In this document: positions 7,999 to 16,072 of the stretch, one piece after another
How the letters are laid out: each line of letters starts with the position of its first letter
Position numbering within the stretch: the first letter of the stretch is position 1
Source: VYFG01 sp965203365
GTDB taxonomy: Bacteria; Pseudomonadota; Gammaproteobacteria; Arenicellales; Poriferihabitantaceae
Assembly (NCBI GenBank): GCA_965203365.1
Contig: OZ241878.1
Location: 372,001 to 436,000 of the forward strand
DNA length: 64,000 nucleotides
Direction: 5' to 3'
Notes under the pieces: generated by a model
Database searches by the model: none
What the model saw: the letters and a program-made list of their open reading frames with translations, nothing else
What the model was told of the DNA's origin: nothing
Translations under genes and position numbers: made by a program

Positions 7999-10122
7999 TC
8001 AAGTGGTCAGTCGACGGTAGATATCCGCGACTTTCAGCGGGAGCTTTTGAATTTCGTCGACCACCACGAAGCTGGCGGGACCGTACATATGTGGAAGATA
8101 TTCTCCCGCTTCGCTATCAATGGTAATGCAAAATGGAGAGATGCCGGTGTTGCGGGCTTCCAGCAGGGCTTGTCGGGTATCTTCAATGCCGTACTGTCCA
8201 CGGTATCCATCATAGTCATCAGGCTTGCCATCAGAGAGAGTGATCAGTATTCTGGTTCTGGCCTCGATCCGATTGAGAATCCTGGTTAAGTGTCGGATGG
8301 TGACTCCCATGCGCGTATAGTCCCGGGGATGCAGTCCGCTGATCCGGGCTTGGATTTCGGAGTTGTACGGGTGCGTGAAGGACTTGATCCGATAAATCTC
8401 GCATCGATTGCGGGTCATGCCAGAAAATCCATAGATGGCATACTGGTCACCGAGTGTTTCCAAGGCTTCACAAAGCAGGATCAGGCTTTCTCGTTCGGCT
8501 TCATTGATCCATCCCTTGGTGGAGCCACTGCTGTCGACCATGAAGACGACCGCCAGATCCCGCTCCACTTTCTGTTTGCGGGTATACACCCGCTCATTCA
8601 TTTCCACCCCCGTTTGTGTATCCACATAGGCGGTGATCAGGGCGTCAAGGTCCACGTTGTCCCCAGTGAGTTCCGCTTTGAGAACTCGGTCATCAAATCG
8701 CAGTGCTTCGAAGTGGCGCCGAATCTCCTTCACGAGATGGGTATATCGCGTCAGGGTGCGTTCGTAGAAACCATCGTAAAGTGGTTGGGTCGGCATCTCC
8801 CGAAGCGTGCACCATTTCTTTCGATAGGTCTGGCGACGATAATCCCATTCGTCGTAGGTGAAGGTGTCTTCGCCTTGTGCACTGCGTGGGGTGTATTGCG
8901 GCTGTGCATCCCCCTCATCGGCGTGATAAGCCTCCTCCCCCCCGGAGGACAGCCAGTCTTCCGGGATATTGTCGAGGTCCTGGAGCAGTGAACCCAACAG
9001 ATTCTTGAGTTCCTGGGAGATCGTCACGGACTGCTCATTGACGGACAGTGTGGGTTCGGATTCCGCATCCTGTTTCAGATCGAATGCGAAGGGTTCTTCT
9101 GCATCGGCCGTGTCCTTGGGCTCCGGGGCTTGATGCAACAGCTCGTCAAGAGCGGCCTGGAGTTCATTTTTCTCCAATGCAAGACGTTGTTCGATGCCTT
9201 CCTTAGCGGCATCAAGGTTGAAATCGCCCTGATAGATCAGCGGTTCAGGCCAGGGCATCTGCAAGGGGTAGAGTCTGGTCGTGGCCGACAGCGTATCCAC
9301 CACCGTGGCATCGCTGGATTCCAGTGCTTTGAAGTAATGGTTCCACGTGGCATCATGTGACGGAGTTGTGCCTTGCAACTTGATCATTTCCCTGGCGAGT
9401 CCGGGGAGCTCCCGACGGATACAGGCGTTGAGCCGAGTGGTTTCCAATAAATTGAACAACCGCAGAGCACGTCCGTTGTCTGGAAATTCGGACAAGAGTT
9501 CGACTAGATGGGGGGAGTCGGGTGTGCGGCGCCGAAAGGTTCCAAACCGGGTTTGAGCCCACAGTTGCACGGCGATGAGCTTATACAGACGATAGTTCTG
9601 TGCGCGGTCACGAAATCGGTTGATTTGAGCCGGGAGGTAGATGGTATGGGTATCCGTGTAGATGTGGTTGCCGGATTCCAGTTTCAGCGGGCGTCCTGCC
9701 AGACCGGCAATGAAGATTTCCAGCACCGGTCGGATAGTGTCCAAGCTGACGGTGAGGTGGCTGAGACGAAATTCGGATGCGAATCGATCCAGATCCTCCA
9801 GAGCATTGCTTCCGGGATACAGTCCCTCCTTATCATAGATGTCCATGGCGTGTAGCAGCCAACGACGAGTCCCCTCCAGCCCCATTGACCGGATTGCCTT
9901 GGGGGCATGGCTGACAAACTGGAAGGCCATCTCGGCATTTGACCGACGGATGACATCTGTCCAGTGCAGGGTAAATTCCCGTTCACTGTCGTTGAGTGAC
10001 AACAGGTTCCGTGCTGGTATCGCCGAAGTGCGACGAGTGGAGACCACGGGGTCGAGATATTCATCTAGCCGGGCAGTGATGCTGTCGAGGGTCGTAGTAA
10101 TGGAACTTTCTCCAGATGTCAT
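7999..10122 (-). CDS. NorD/CbbO-like VWA-domain protein
   Basis: This 707-residue cytoplasmic protein has a C-terminal VWA domain with an intact MIDAS motif D530-x-S532-x-S534 (VDSSGST) and later SDGKPDD. The N-terminal 500 residues are helical and charged, with an acidic linker. NorD/CbbO proteins pair with MoxR AAA+ ATPases (NorQ/CbbQ) to activate metalloenzymes such as nitric oxide reductase or RubisCO. Here no norQ/cbbQ, nor genes or RubisCO gene is adjacent. The nearest MoxR-type ATPase is the CobS-like gene at 2715. It follows ychF by 33 bases and may be co-transcribed with pth-ychF. The client is unknown. Confidence 0.82.
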   Translation of the reverse strand: MTSGESSITTTLDSITARLDEYLDPVVSTRRTSAIPARNLLSLNDSEREFTLHWTDVIRRSNAEMAFQFVSHAPKAIRSMGLEGTRRWLLHAMDIYDKEGLYPGSNALEDLDRFASEFRLSHLTVSLDTIRPVLEIFIAGLAGRPLKLESGNHIYTDTHTIYLPAQINRFRDRAQNYRLYKLIAVQLWAQTRFGTFRRRTPDSPHLVELLSEFPDNGRALRLFNLLETTRLNACIRRELPGLAREMIKLQGTTPSHDATWNHYFKALESSDATVVDTLSATTRLYPLQMPWPEPLIYQGDFNLDAAKEGIEQRLALEKNELQAALDELLHQAPEPKDTADAEEPFAFDLKQDAESEPTLSVNEQSVTISQELKNLLGSLLQDLDNIPEDWLSSGGEEAYHADEGDAQPQYTPRSAQGEDTFTYDEWDYRRQTYRKKWCTLREMPTQPLYDGFYERTLTRYTHLVKEIRRHFEALRFDDRVLKAELTGDNVDLDALITAYVDTQTGVEMNERVYTRKQKVERDLAVVFMVDSSGSTKGWINEAERESLILLCEALETLGDQYAIYGFSGMTRNRCEIYRIKSFTHPYNSEIQARISGLHPRDYTRMGVTIRHLTRILNRIEARTRILITLSDGKPDDYDGYRGQYGIEDTRQALLEARNTGISPFCITIDSEAGEYLPHMYGPASFVVVDEIQKLPLKVADIYRRLTT

Positions 10123-10155
10123 GCCGTCAAAACCTGAGCCTGTTCGGGGCCGTGG

Positions 10156-11250
10156 CTATACGTTGAACCGGAAGTGCATGATGTCGCCGTCCTGTACGAT
10201 GTAGTCCCGTCCTTCCAGTCGCAACTTCCCTGCCTCGCGGGCACCGACCTCACCACCGCAATGAACGAAATCATGGAACGCTATCGTGTCGGCTCGAATG
10301 AATCCCCGCTCAAAGTCCGTGTGTATTATGCCAGCGGCCGTAGGCGCGGTGGCTCCACTGCGGACTGTCCATGCCCGGACTTCTTTCGGCCCAGCGGTAA
10401 AAAAGGTCAGCAGCCGTAGCAGGCGATAACCCGCCCGAATCACCCGATCGAGGCCCGCTTCCTCCAGCCCCATGTCGTCCAGGAAGGCCTTCGTATCTTC
10501 GGGCGGCAATTGGGACAGTTCCTCTTCCATGACCGCACAGACCGGTACGACATCGGTCACTTCATTGTCTGCATAGGCCCGGATGGCCTCCAGGTGCGGA
10601 TTGCCTTCCAGACCATGGTCGCTGACGTTCGCGATATAGAGTTGGGGTTTGAGGGTCAGAAAGCACAGGGATTTGAGTTTTTGACGCGCTGGCGGATCCA
10701 ATGCAAGGCTTTGCAGGGGGTATCCTTCGTGGAGGTGTGACTGAACCCGCCGTAACAGTGCCGCCATGTCCTTTTGTGACTTGTCTCCGGACTTGTTGTT
10801 CTTCTCCACCCGATGCAGTGCCCGGTTCGTGGTCTCCATGTCGGCGAGGACCAGTTCGGTATTGACGATTTCGATGTCCCAGACCGGATCGATTCGTTCG
10901 GTTACATGAGTGATGTTGTGATCTTCGAACGCCCGTACGACATGGGCAATCGCGTCGACTTCACGGATATGGGACAAAAATCGGTTGCCGAGTCCCTCAC
11001 CCTGGGATGCCCCGGTCACCAGACCAGCAATGTCCACAAATTCGATGGTGGTGGGGATGATCTTTTGTGGCTGGATGATTTTCCCAATCTGGTCCAAGCG
11101 GGCATCTGGGACGGAAACGATGCCAACATTCGGGTCAATCGTGCAAAAAGCATAATTTGCCGCCTGCGCCAAGTTGGACTGGGTCAGGGCATTGAACAAA
11201 GTCGACTTGCCCACATTGGGAAGTCCGACGATTCCGCATTTAAAGCCCAC
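10156..11250 (-). CDS. ychF: Redox-regulated ATPase YchF
   Basis: This 364-residue Obg-superfamily P-loop protein binds ATP rather than GTP and associates with ribosomes. The sequence shows MGFKCGIVGLPNVGKSTLFN at the start (G1 loop), the DIAGLV switch, NVSDHGLEGN in place of the standard G4 NKxD, and a C-terminal TGS domain (residues about 280-364). Length equals the family's usual 363. The start codon is GTG at 11250; it is fixed by similarity, because every family member starts with this MGFKCGIVG block. The gene begins 2 bases after the pth stop codon, the common gammaproteobacterial pth-ychF operon. Confidence 0.96.
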   Translation of the reverse strand: MGFKCGIVGLPNVGKSTLFNALTQSNLAQAANYAFCTIDPNVGIVSVPDARLDQIGKIIQPQKIIPTTIEFVDIAGLVTGASQGEGLGNRFLSHIREVDAIAHVVRAFEDHNITHVTERIDPVWDIEIVNTELVLADMETTNRALHRVEKNNKSGDKSQKDMAALLRRVQSHLHEGYPLQSLALDPPARQKLKSLCFLTLKPQLYIANVSDHGLEGNPHLEAIRAYADNEVTDVVPVCAVMEEELSQLPPEDTKAFLDDMGLEEAGLDRVIRAGYRLLRLLTFFTAGPKEVRAWTVRSGATAPTAAGIIHTDFERGFIRADTIAFHDFVHCGGEVGAREAGKLRLEGRDYIVQDGDIMHFRFNV

Positions 11251-11252
11251 AG

Positions 11253-11834
11253 TTAATCCGTGTGCAAAAACTGCATGATCTTGGGAAAGTCCCCGGCCAG
11301 AAACGCCGGAAATACCATCACTGCCCGATCAATGGCCGACTGGATGGCCACTCGGTCTTCTGGTGTGGGTCTAGTCAAGACATAACCGGATACCGGAAGA
11401 CTGCCCTTGGGATGACCGATGCCGATCCGCAGACGCTTCATGTCGCGAGCCCCGGTTTTCTGCATGATATCCCGAAGGCCATTATGCCCTCCGTGCCCCC
11501 CATTCTGCTTGAACCGAATGGAACCCGGCGGCAGGTCCAGTTCATCATGAGCCACCAGGATCTGTTCGGTGCGAATGCGGAAAAATCGCGCATAGGGGAC
11601 CACACTGTCTCCACTTAGATTCATGAATGTGTGTGGTGCGAGCACCCTGACGGTCAAATCCTGATGGGAGAAGCTGCCCATCATGCCCTTGTAGCGGCTA
11701 CCTTCCTGAAGGCTGAAGCCAAAAGATTTCTGCAGCGTTTGGAGAAACCAGAAACCGGCATTGTGTCGAGTTTCTGCATATTGTCGGCCGGGATTGCCCA
11801 GCCCGACAATCAGGGCAATAGCCGGGGATGGCAT
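11253..11834 (-). CDS. pth: Peptidyl-tRNA hydrolase
   Basis: This 193-residue enzyme releases peptides from prematurely dropped peptidyl-tRNA. The active site is visible: N14 in GLGNPGRQYAETRHNAG, H24 in the same block, and the aspartate of VAHDELDLPPG. The GGHGGHNGLRD loop is also conserved. It sits between rplY and ychF on the minus strand, the usual translation-related neighbourhood. Start ATG at 11834. Confidence 0.97.
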   Translation of the reverse strand: MPSPAIALIVGLGNPGRQYAETRHNAGFWFLQTLQKSFGFSLQEGSRYKGMMGSFSHQDLTVRVLAPHTFMNLSGDSVVPYARFFRIRTEQILVAHDELDLPPGSIRFKQNGGHGGHNGLRDIMQKTGARDMKRLRIGIGHPKGSLPVSGYVLTRPTPEDRVAIQSAIDRAVMVFPAFLAGDFPKIMQFLHTD

Positions 11835-11911
11835 GGTTGAATCGGGCCTGGGGATATGCTGGAGCGATCTGCTTTTTGATTTGCCATCTGGTTGGGGAGG
11901 TGGTCGGTCAC

Positions 11912-12565
11912 CTAGTCTTCCGCCTCCATGTCAGTCGCCGTGTCATCGGTCGTCACATCACTTCCTTCGGATTTCGTTAGTCGCGTGGTTTGCACCGCGA
12001 CCACCGCATTATCGTGCTCATGGATATCGCCATGAGTAAAGGCTGTAATCTGCACCCCTTCGGGCAGACGGATGTCCGAGAGGTGGAGTGATTCCCCGAC
12101 ACGCAGAGACCTCACATCCATTTCGATATTTTCAGGCAGATCTTTGGGAAGACAGGTCACTTCCACTTCATTCATCAGGTGGGAAACCATGCCCCCGTCG
12201 ATGCGGACCCCAACGCATTCCTCCTCACCGGTAAAGTGGATGGGCAAGGCAATGTGGATGGGCTTGTCTTCTTCTACCCGCTGGAAATCCGCATGTAGAA
12301 TTCGGGCCTTGTGGGGATGACGCTGGACTGCACGCAAAATAGCCCTTTCTTTCTTGCCAGCGGTATTGATGGTGATGACTTGGGAGAAGAACTCCTCGCG
12401 CTCTAGGTTGTGGAACAGGAGATCATGATTCACCGCAATACTCAGATTCTCTTCACCGGCGCCATAAAGAATGGCGGGCACATCGCCCTCCTTGCGCAGG
12501 CGACGGACTGGGCTGGTACCGGTTCGTGCCCTAAGTCGGGCTTGCAGAACGACTTCTTCACTCAT
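11912..12565 (-). CDS. rplY: 50S ribosomal protein L25 (Ctc form)
   Basis: The two-domain L25/Ctc protein binds 5S rRNA. The N-terminal domain shows ARTGTSPVRRLRKEGDVPAILYG. The C-terminal TL5-type domain shows EVTCLPKDLPENIEMDV and LHLSDIRLPEG. At about 217 residues it is the long form rather than the short 94-residue E. coli form. The frame can also be read from a GTG four codons upstream, but the ATG at 12565 gives the conventional N-terminus. It lies between prs and pth, an order common in Gammaproteobacteria. The last 25 residues are acidic and threonine-rich. Confidence 0.95.
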   Translation of the reverse strand: MSEEVVLQARLRARTGTSPVRRLRKEGDVPAILYGAGEENLSIAVNHDLLFHNLEREEFFSQVITINTAGKKERAILRAVQRHPHKARILHADFQRVEEDKPIHIALPIHFTGEEECVGVRIDGGMVSHLMNEVEVTCLPKDLPENIEMDVRSLRVGESLHLSDIRLPEGVQITAFTHGDIHEHDNAVVAVQTTRLTKSEGSDVTTDDTATDMEAED

Positions 12566-12668
12566 AATGTGTCTCACTCGTGCTCATCGGCCCTTGAGGC
12601 CTTGGGTTTAAACAGTTGGGTAGGTCCAGAGACATGATTCTGGGATCCAGACGGATGATCCTGTGCGG

Positions 12669-13619
12669 TCAATCAATGAACAGATTGCTGATGGAATCAC
12701 CGGTCGATATCCGGCGAATGGACTCCGCAAGCAATGCCGCTACACTGATCTGCGTGATCATGGGGCAATTTTTCGCCTCCGGGCCGAGTGGAATTGAATT
12801 GGTCACCAGCAACTCATCCAGTGCGGAGTCCTGGATTCGCTCCACGGCGTGGCCGGACAGCACTGGATGAGTGCAGGTGGCCACCACCTTGCGGGCACCC
12901 TGGTCTTTCAGGGCGGCGGCGGCCTCGCACAGGGTGTTGGCAGTATCCACGATGTCATCGATCATAATGCAGGAACGGTCTTCCACTTCTCCGATGATAT
13001 GCATGACCTTGGCTTCATTGGCTCTGGGTCGCCGCTTGTCAATAATGGCCAGATCGGTCTCAAGCTGTTTGGCCATGGCCCGGGCCCGGACGACACCACC
13101 TACATCCGGGGAAACGACGGTGGGATTGGACAGGCGCTTGCGCCAGATTTCCCCCATCAGGACCGGGGAGCCATAGATGTTGTCACAGGGGATATCAAAA
13201 AACCCCTGAATTTGGTCGGCGTGTAGATCCATGGTCAGAACACGATTCGCTCCGGCCGTCTGGATCATGGATGCCACCAGCTTGGCCGTGATGGCCACCC
13301 GCGCAGTTCGGGGTCGTCGGTCTTGGCGGGAATAGCCCAAATACGGGATAACCGCGGTAATCTGTCCCGCAGAGGAGCGGTTCAACGCATCCACCATCAC
13401 TAACAGTTCCATCAGATTGCTGTTGGCGGGGGCGCAAGTGGGCTGAATCACGAAAACATCCCGACCTCGGACGTTTTCCATCACTTCCACGTTAATTTCG
13501 CCGTCGCTAAAAGTTCCGATCATGATTCGGCCTAGAGGCAGGCCGAGACATTGAACGACTTCTTGCGCCAGTTCAGGATTTGCGTTTCCCGCAAACACCG
13601 AGAGATTGTCCAACGACAC
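12669..13619 (-). CDS. prs: Ribose-phosphate pyrophosphokinase
   Basis: This enzyme makes PRPP from ribose 5-phosphate and ATP for nucleotide, histidine and tryptophan synthesis. Visible motifs are NVRGRDVFVIQPTCAP, YLGYSRQDRR, TMDLHADQIQGFF, VVSPDVGGVVRAR and the PRPP-binding IDDIVDTANTLCEAA. I chose GTG at 13619 because AGAGGA lies 5 bases upstream and the product (316 residues, starting MSLDNLSVFAGNANPELAQ) then matches the family length. The frame is open to 13640. The gene starts just after tRNA-Gln on the same strand, and the tRNA and prs may share a transcript, as in many gammaproteobacteria. Confidence 0.95.
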   Translation of the reverse strand: MSLDNLSVFAGNANPELAQEVVQCLGLPLGRIMIGTFSDGEINVEVMENVRGRDVFVIQPTCAPANSNLMELLVMVDALNRSSAGQITAVIPYLGYSRQDRRPRTARVAITAKLVASMIQTAGANRVLTMDLHADQIQGFFDIPCDNIYGSPVLMGEIWRKRLSNPTVVSPDVGGVVRARAMAKQLETDLAIIDKRRPRANEAKVMHIIGEVEDRSCIMIDDIVDTANTLCEAAAALKDQGARKVVATCTHPVLSGHAVERIQDSALDELLVTNSIPLGPEAKNCPMITQISVAALLAESIRRISTGDSISNLFID

Positions 13620-13640
13620 GAAGATTCCTCTCACAATCAA

Positions 13641-13717
13641 TGGCTGGGGTGGGAGGATTCGAACCTCCGAATGCCGGGATCAAAACCCGGTGCCTTAGGC
13701 CGCTTGGCTACACCCCA
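13641..13717 (-). tRNA. tRNA-Gln (anticodon TTG)
   Basis: The minus strand folds into a cloverleaf with acceptor stem TGGGGTG/CACCCCA, discriminator G and an encoded CCA. The anticodon stem CCGGG/CCCGG encloses the loop TTTTGAT with anticodon TTG. The T arm GGAGG-TTCGAAT-CCTCC is perfect. It lies immediately upstream of prs on the same strand. Confidence 0.97.
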
Positions 13718-14277
13718 ATATCTGGTTACAGGTTGGATGCGGAAATTCCCGGAGTGTGAAAAAAACGATTGGGCCGATAAGTCATCTTAACGTATTTCCA
13801 ATGATTTTTCAGGTCGTGGAACCCATTTTTTGCCACCTGGATTCACCGAATTAGAAGAAATGGGACGGATGCGACCCTCACCTGAAAAGTGCGGTATTCT
13901 CAATATCTGGTCGGCCCATGTCAACGATTGGTTTTTTCTGCAGCCATTCCCGCCAAGGACATCCCCCTGTGGATTCGGCGTGATTTCAGGCGCCAACGCC
14001 AGCGTGGGTAATCTGCGGACAGGACGACTCCTCTGGTGGGCTTGCCGGATCGACGATTGGCCATGGGGTTTTCTGAAGAACCGGCTGGTCACCCACTCGG
14101 TCAGGCGACCGGGTCAGGATGTGTCGAAGGGCACCCCACCGGGTGGGTGGTGCCCGAACGCGATGCCCTTTAGCGGGAATTGCGTCATGATGTCTGATAA
14201 ACTTGCGTGGTAACTTTCTCATAGCATATTTATCCGTAACCAACGGTAATCTCGGGCGAAACAAATGATCAGAACTG

Positions 14278-14303
14278 CCCCGTGCCACTCCGAAGTGCCA
14301 AAC
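14278..14303. repeat. Degraded IS30-type left terminal repeat
   Basis: CCCCGTGCCACTCCGAAGTG is one substitution away from the left end of the IS30-type element at 27218. The homology continues inward into GGGGCGCCTGATCGCCTTGAG, matching CCCCGTCGCCTGATCGCTTGAG of the intact copy. The transposase is gone. Confidence 0.65.
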
Positions 14304-14507
14304 TGGTCGGGGCGCCTGATCGCCTTGAGATCATGAGAGGATGACATGACCGGATCATTGGCAGGGTGGATGGTGTCTGGTGTGACGACGTGGCCACCCG
14401 GGAGAATCCTATGGATTTGTGGACGGGCCCATCGGGCCAGCATCCATCCTACTGACCACACTGACATGCTTCCTGCCCACAAGCTCCACAGGGTCTATCA
14501 CTCCTAG

Positions 14508-14536
14508 CCTTTTCAGTCCTTGGGGGACTGAAAAGG
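14508..14536. promoter_or_regulatory. Perfect 12-bp inverted repeat (hairpin) upstream of sox
   Basis: CCTTTTCAGTCC and GGACTGAAAAGG form a perfect 12-base stem around a 5-base loop (ttggg). On either strand a short T or A run belongs to the stem itself, so it could act as a bidirectional terminator or as an operator. It lies 300 bases upstream of soxX. Confidence 0.5.
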
Positions 14537-14619
14537 TGAATCTCCGTGCAGGCCCCAGACATGGGGGTATCGGTCTGGAAGGTGAACCGATGGTGATTCA
14601 GGGGCAGGCCATCCACCGA

Positions 14620-14649
14620 TTCGATCACCTCATTTTCGATCACCTCATT
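14620..14649. repeat. Tandem 15-bp direct repeat upstream of the sox promoter
   Basis: TTCGATCACCTCATT occurs twice head to tail without a spacer. The repeats end 58 bases before the -35-like box at 14708, on the correct side to be an activator-binding site. Whether any protein binds is unknown. Confidence 0.55.
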
Positions 14650-14707
14650 ACGGCAAGATCCGTGATCGCGTCGGATTTTTCCACAGCATATCCGCTGATT
14701 TCGGCTA

Positions 14708-14736
14708 TTGTCACGCGATTTTGGTCATGATATGCT
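14708..14736 (+). promoter_or_regulatory. Putative sigma-70 promoter of the sox operon
   Basis: TTGTCA (5 of 6 matches to the -35 consensus) is followed by a 17-base spacer and TATGCT (4 of 6 matches to -10). Transcription would begin near 14743, leaving a leader of about 90 bases before soxX. Confidence 0.55.
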
Positions 14737-14830
14737 GAACAGAAGAATTAGCATTGAATTATTATTAAGAACCCCAAGAAGGGTTCGTCATTCCAAACGC
14801 TTAATCTCGACTATGGAGTCCGTTATTCGC

Positions 14831-15193
14831 ATGACAAAACAAACCTCTCTCTTCGCGCTTCTAGCGGCCCTTCTGGTGTGGTTGCCGGGCAGTTATCCCA
14901 CGGTGACGAGTGCTGACGAGGCCCTGATCGCCAAGGGGAAGCAAGTCGCCGAAAATCGCCGAAAAGGTAACTGTCTGGCCTGCCACGTCATGGGCGACGG
15001 CCCGTTGCCCGGGAATCAAGGGCCGCCTCTGATCGCGATGAAGATCCGCTTTCCGGACCGGGATGTATTGAGGGCGCAGGTGTACAATGCCCTGCAATTC
15101 AATCCGAATTCGCTGATGCCGCCCTTCGGCTTGCACAATATCATCAGCGACGATGAGATTGACGCGATCGTCGAGTATCTGTATACACTTTAG
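14831..15193 (+). CDS. soxX: SoxX, monoheme c-type cytochrome subunit of SoxAX
   Basis: The periplasmic cytochrome SoxX accepts electrons when SoxAX joins thiosulfate to the SoxY cysteine. Counting from the chosen start, a signal peptide covers about residues 1-27. The heme motif is C48-L-A-C51-H52, and M96 in SLMPPFG is the likely axial ligand. The length of 120 residues is typical. I chose ATG 14831 (MTKQTSLFALL), with GGAG 12 bases upstream; ATG 14813 in the same frame is an alternative. It is the first gene of soxXYZA-K and overlaps nothing, and the soxY ATG follows 2 bases after its stop. Confidence 0.93.
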   Translation: MTKQTSLFALLAALLVWLPGSYPTVTSADEALIAKGKQVAENRRKGNCLACHVMGDGPLPGNQGPPLIAMKIRFPDRDVLRAQVYNALQFNPNSLMPPFGLHNIISDDEIDAIVEYLYTL

Positions 15194-15195
15194 AA

Positions 15196-15663
15196 ATGCA
15201 CGGTATGACTATGAATAGAAGAGATTTCAACAAGACTCTGATGTTGCTGACCGGTGTCAGTGCCGGCGCAACCATGAGTGCTATCCCACTCAAGGCGCTG
15301 GCTGCCTGGCCGTCAGATGCCTTCAGCGCAGACACCATCGAAGCAGCGGTGACCGCAGTCTACGGGACCGCGAATGCGGAGCCGTCGGATGCGATCCAGA
15401 TGAAAGGACCCGACATTGCGGAAAACGGTGCGGTCGTTCCGGTCTCGGTGTCCACCTCAATTGAAGGGACAGACAGCATCGTGTTGCTGGTCGCCAACAA
15501 TCCATCTCCCCTGGTCGCCACATTTGCTGGAACGATGGCCGCCAGTACCCGAATCAAGATGGGCAAGTCATCACCCTTGGTCGCCTATGTCCGTGCGGGG
15601 GGCAAACTCTACACAGCGACCAGTAAAGAAATCAAAGTCACCATTGGTGGTTGTGGTGGATAA
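15196..15663 (+). CDS. soxY: SoxY, sulfur-compound carrier subunit
   Basis: SoxY carries thiosulfate-derived intermediates as a conjugate on a C-terminal cysteine. That swinging arm is present as the last five residues GGCGG (Cys153). The N-terminus has a twin-arginine signal, MNRRDFNKTLMLL, consistent with export as a folded SoxYZ complex. Starts at 15196, 15205 or 15211 are possible. Fifteen bases separate its stop codon from the soxZ start. Confidence 0.96.
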   Translation: MHGMTMNRRDFNKTLMLLTGVSAGATMSAIPLKALAAWPSDAFSADTIEAAVTAVYGTANAEPSDAIQMKGPDIAENGAVVPVSVSTSIEGTDSIVLLVANNPSPLVATFAGTMAASTRIKMGKSSPLVAYVRAGGKLYTATSKEIKVTIGGCGG

Positions 15664-15677
15664 GCGAGGTATTGATC

Positions 15678-15986
15678 ATGGCAATTAAAAGCAAAGCGAA
15701 AGTAAAAGGCGACTCCGTGGAGGTCAAGGTATTGATGAAGCACGCCATGGAGACTGGCCTGCGAAAGGACAGCAAGACGGGTGAATTGATCCCGGCACAT
15801 CACATTACTGAAGTGTCCTGTGTCCACAACGGGAAGGAGGCATTCCATTGCAACATGGGGCCTGCCATTGCAAAGAATCCCTACCTGGCCTTCACCATTC
15901 AAGGACCGTCCCAAGGGGATATGCTGACCATCCACACGCTGGACAACACGGGTATCACGGATGTCGGGGAAACCATGGTCAAATAG
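15678..15986 (+). CDS. soxZ: SoxZ, partner of SoxY
   Basis: The 102-residue SoxZ has no signal peptide and is normally carried to the periplasm as the passenger of Tat-exported SoxY. Conserved stretches include IKSKAKVKGDSVEVKVLMKHAMETG, broken here by ordinary variation, and ITEVSCVHNGKEAFHCNMGPAIAKNPYLAF. The ATG at 15678 fits the family; the frame is open slightly further 5'. A small hairpin with a T-run begins at its stop codon. Confidence 0.95.
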   Translation: MAIKSKAKVKGDSVEVKVLMKHAMETGLRKDSKTGELIPAHHITEVSCVHNGKEAFHCNMGPAIAKNPYLAFTIQGPSQGDMLTIHTLDNTGITDVGETMVK

Positions 15987-16006
15987 GACCATCGGTGGTC
16001 CCTTTT
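15986..16006 (+). terminator. Weak intrinsic terminator/attenuator between soxZ and soxA
   Basis: GGACCA-TCGG-TGGTCC forms a 6-bp stem with a 4-base loop, followed by CTTTTC. It starts on the last base of the soxZ stop codon. The stem is short, so partial termination or mRNA end protection is more likely than full termination. Confidence 0.5.
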
Positions 16007-16072
16007 CCCTGACTGAACCCGCTATCCAATTACCCTGATCTCTATCACACTGACATCCACTGGAGCCCCAAT

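Larger units (their letters stand above)
13718..14707. other. Gene-free stretch upstream of sox with hairpin, tandem repeat and IS end
   Basis: About 990 bases without a convincing gene. The longest open frame (13830-14213, plus strand) has no recognisable family or ribosome site. The stretch contains a degraded IS30-type left end (14278-14303), a long hairpin (14508-14536) and a 15-base tandem repeat (14620-14649). It is probably partly regulatory for sox and partly mobile-element debris. Confidence 0.5.

Noticed and set aside
7999..10122. Calling the VWA gene cbbO
   Set aside because: No RubisCO or cbbQ gene is present in the window, so only family level (NorD/CbbO-like) is justified.
13830..14213. 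127-codon frame upstream of sox
   Set aside because: No recognisable domain, no ribosome site, mixed composition; overlaps another equally long frame on the opposite strand.
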